Shown here in pieces: positions 63,169-64,000 of a DNA stretch of 64,000 nt. Position numbers and translations under genes: made by a program. Each line of letters begins with the position of its first letter. Position 1 is the stretch's first letter. Under the pieces are notes generated by a model. That model ran no database searches, was not told where the DNA came from, and saw only the letters and a program-made list of their open reading frames with translations. The DNA is from Devosia algicola (GTDB lineage Bacteria > Pseudomonadota > Alphaproteobacteria > Rhizobiales > Devosiaceae), in NCBI RefSeq assembly GCF_028816455.1, contig NZ_CP118246.1, forward strand, positions 1,364,001 to 1,428,000, in the 5' to 3' direction.

Positions 63169-63972
63169 ATGCGTCCCAATACTTTGAAACAACGCATTCG
63201 GGACAATCAACCGATTGTTTCTGCCTGGCTCTCGATCCCTTCGGGCTATTCCGCCGAAATATTGGCCCGACAGGGATTTGATTGCGTCAACGTCGACCTG
63301 CAACATGGCATGATCGGCTTTGATCACGCTGTGCCCATGCTTCAAGCCATTTCGGCAACCGATGCAATACCCATCGTCCGGGTCGGCAACAGCGAACCAG
63401 CGGCAATGATGAAGCTTTTGGATGCCGGAGCCTATGGCGTAATTTGTCCGATGATCTCAAACGTTGAGGACGCACAAACCTTTGTGTCAGCCTGCCGCTA
63501 CCCGCCACATGGCAATCGTTCCTTTGGCCCGGCGCGCGGCCTGCTCTATGGCGGTGCCGACTATGCCAAACACGCCAACGACGAAATCTTGACCATCGGC
63601 ATGATCGAAACGCGCGAAGGGCTGGATAATGTAGACGCGATCGCGGCGGTCGATGGGCTTGATGGCCTGTTTATCGGTCCAAATGACCTCTCGCTGGCGC
63701 TCGGCAAAGCGCCGATGGCTGAGCCGACAGACCCCGAAGTGGTGGCGGCAATAGCCAAAATTTTGGAAGCCGCACAAAACCAGGCAAAAGTAGCTGGCAT
63801 ATTCTGCTCCTCGCCGGCAGCAGCCGCAAAACGGATTGCCCAAGGGTTTGGTTTTGTCGTTCCCGGCAACGACGCCGGTATGTTGACCCAGGCCGGACGC
63901 AACGCGGTTGCTGGCGCGCGCGCCAATCCTGCGGCAGACGCGGGCAACACCAAGGGCGGCAGCGGCTACTAG
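63169..63972 (+). CDS. HpcH/HpaI family aldolase
   Basis: Class II, metal-dependent pyruvate aldolase of the 4-hydroxy-2-oxoheptanedioate / 2-keto-3-deoxy-sugar acid type. The start MRPNTLKQRIRDNQ at 63169 has AGGAGG eight bases upstream. Barrel motifs: VNVDLQHGMIGFDHA near residue 42 (catalytic His), PIVRVG, GVICPMISNVEDAQ, YPPHGNRSFGP near residue 120, GMIETREGLDNVDAI (metal Glu) and GLFIGPNDLSLALG (metal Asp). 267 aa. It ends 28 bases before the window edge. It is the likely last step of the sugar-acid pathway encoded here. Confidence 0.93.
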   Translation: MRPNTLKQRIRDNQPIVSAWLSIPSGYSAEILARQGFDCVNVDLQHGMIGFDHAVPMLQAISATDAIPIVRVGNSEPAAMMKLLDAGAYGVICPMISNVEDAQTFVSACRYPPHGNRSFGPARGLLYGGADYAKHANDEILTIGMIETREGLDNVDAIAAVDGLDGLFIGPNDLSLALGKAPMAEPTDPEVVAAIAKILEAAQNQAKVAGIFCSSPAAAAKRIAQGFGFVVPGNDAGMLTQAGRNAVAGARANPAADAGNTKGGSGY

Positions 63973-64000
63973 CGCCGCCGACCAATCCGTTTGAACAAAA

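Overview
The window looks like a GC-rich chromosomal segment of an alphaproteobacterium, most likely in the Hyphomicrobiales (Rhizobiales). The reasons are the division and cell-wall (dcw) cluster with an adjacent class A RNase P RNA and a TerB/J-domain chaperone, an ArsR-methyltransferase regulator beside metF, the urease layout, a DUF2336 protein, and abundant ATGA-coupled genes. I cannot name a genus. I see no phage, transposase, CRISPR array or defence island; this is mostly core and metabolic DNA.

Layout. 1-15.7 kb (minus strand) is the dcw operon, read from rsmH through ftsL, ftsI, murE, murF, mraY, ftsW, murG, murC, murB, ddlB, ftsQ and ftsA to the start of ftsZ. murD is missing from its usual place between mraY and ftsW, and mraZ is missing in front of rsmH. 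15.8-27.2 kb holds rnpB, a djlA-like gene, an alanine-rich membrane-anchored protein, metF with a SahR-like regulator, a DUF2336 protein, katA divergent from oxyR, a host-attachment-family protein, an alpha/beta hydrolase and ettA. 27.2-31.2 kb holds an FdhF/YdeP-type molybdopterin oxidoreductase and a divergent lrp/ald pair. 31.4-38.9 kb is a urease operon (ureDAB-x-C-x-x-EF-x-G) with four non-urease genes inside it and a remnant of a urea transporter ATPase gene in front. 38.9-50.1 kb (minus) is a complete glycogen operon: glgP, glgB, glgC, glgA, pgm, glgX. 50.2-55.4 kb holds a Kef-type antiporter, an AI-2E family permease, a nucleoside hydrolase, a LysE exporter and tRNA-Ile2(CAU). 55.5-64 kb is a catabolic locus: an Ldh2-type dehydrogenase and a cupin, divergent from a sugar-type ABC transporter (binding protein, ATPase, two permeases), a GYD-domain protein, a GntR/FCD regulator and an HpcH/HpaI aldolase.

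The most striking feature is a pattern of reading-frame breaks. Twelve loci carry single-base disruptions, and 16 of the 20 I could resolve are one extra base placed exactly between AG and CT in the pentamer GAGCT (or its complement AGCTC). They occur in all three codon phases and also inside the D-arm of the tRNA gene. Essential genes such as ftsZ are affected. This points to a systematic read error at a particular, perhaps modified, sequence rather than to real gene decay, so I annotate these genes as one CDS each and give the break positions.
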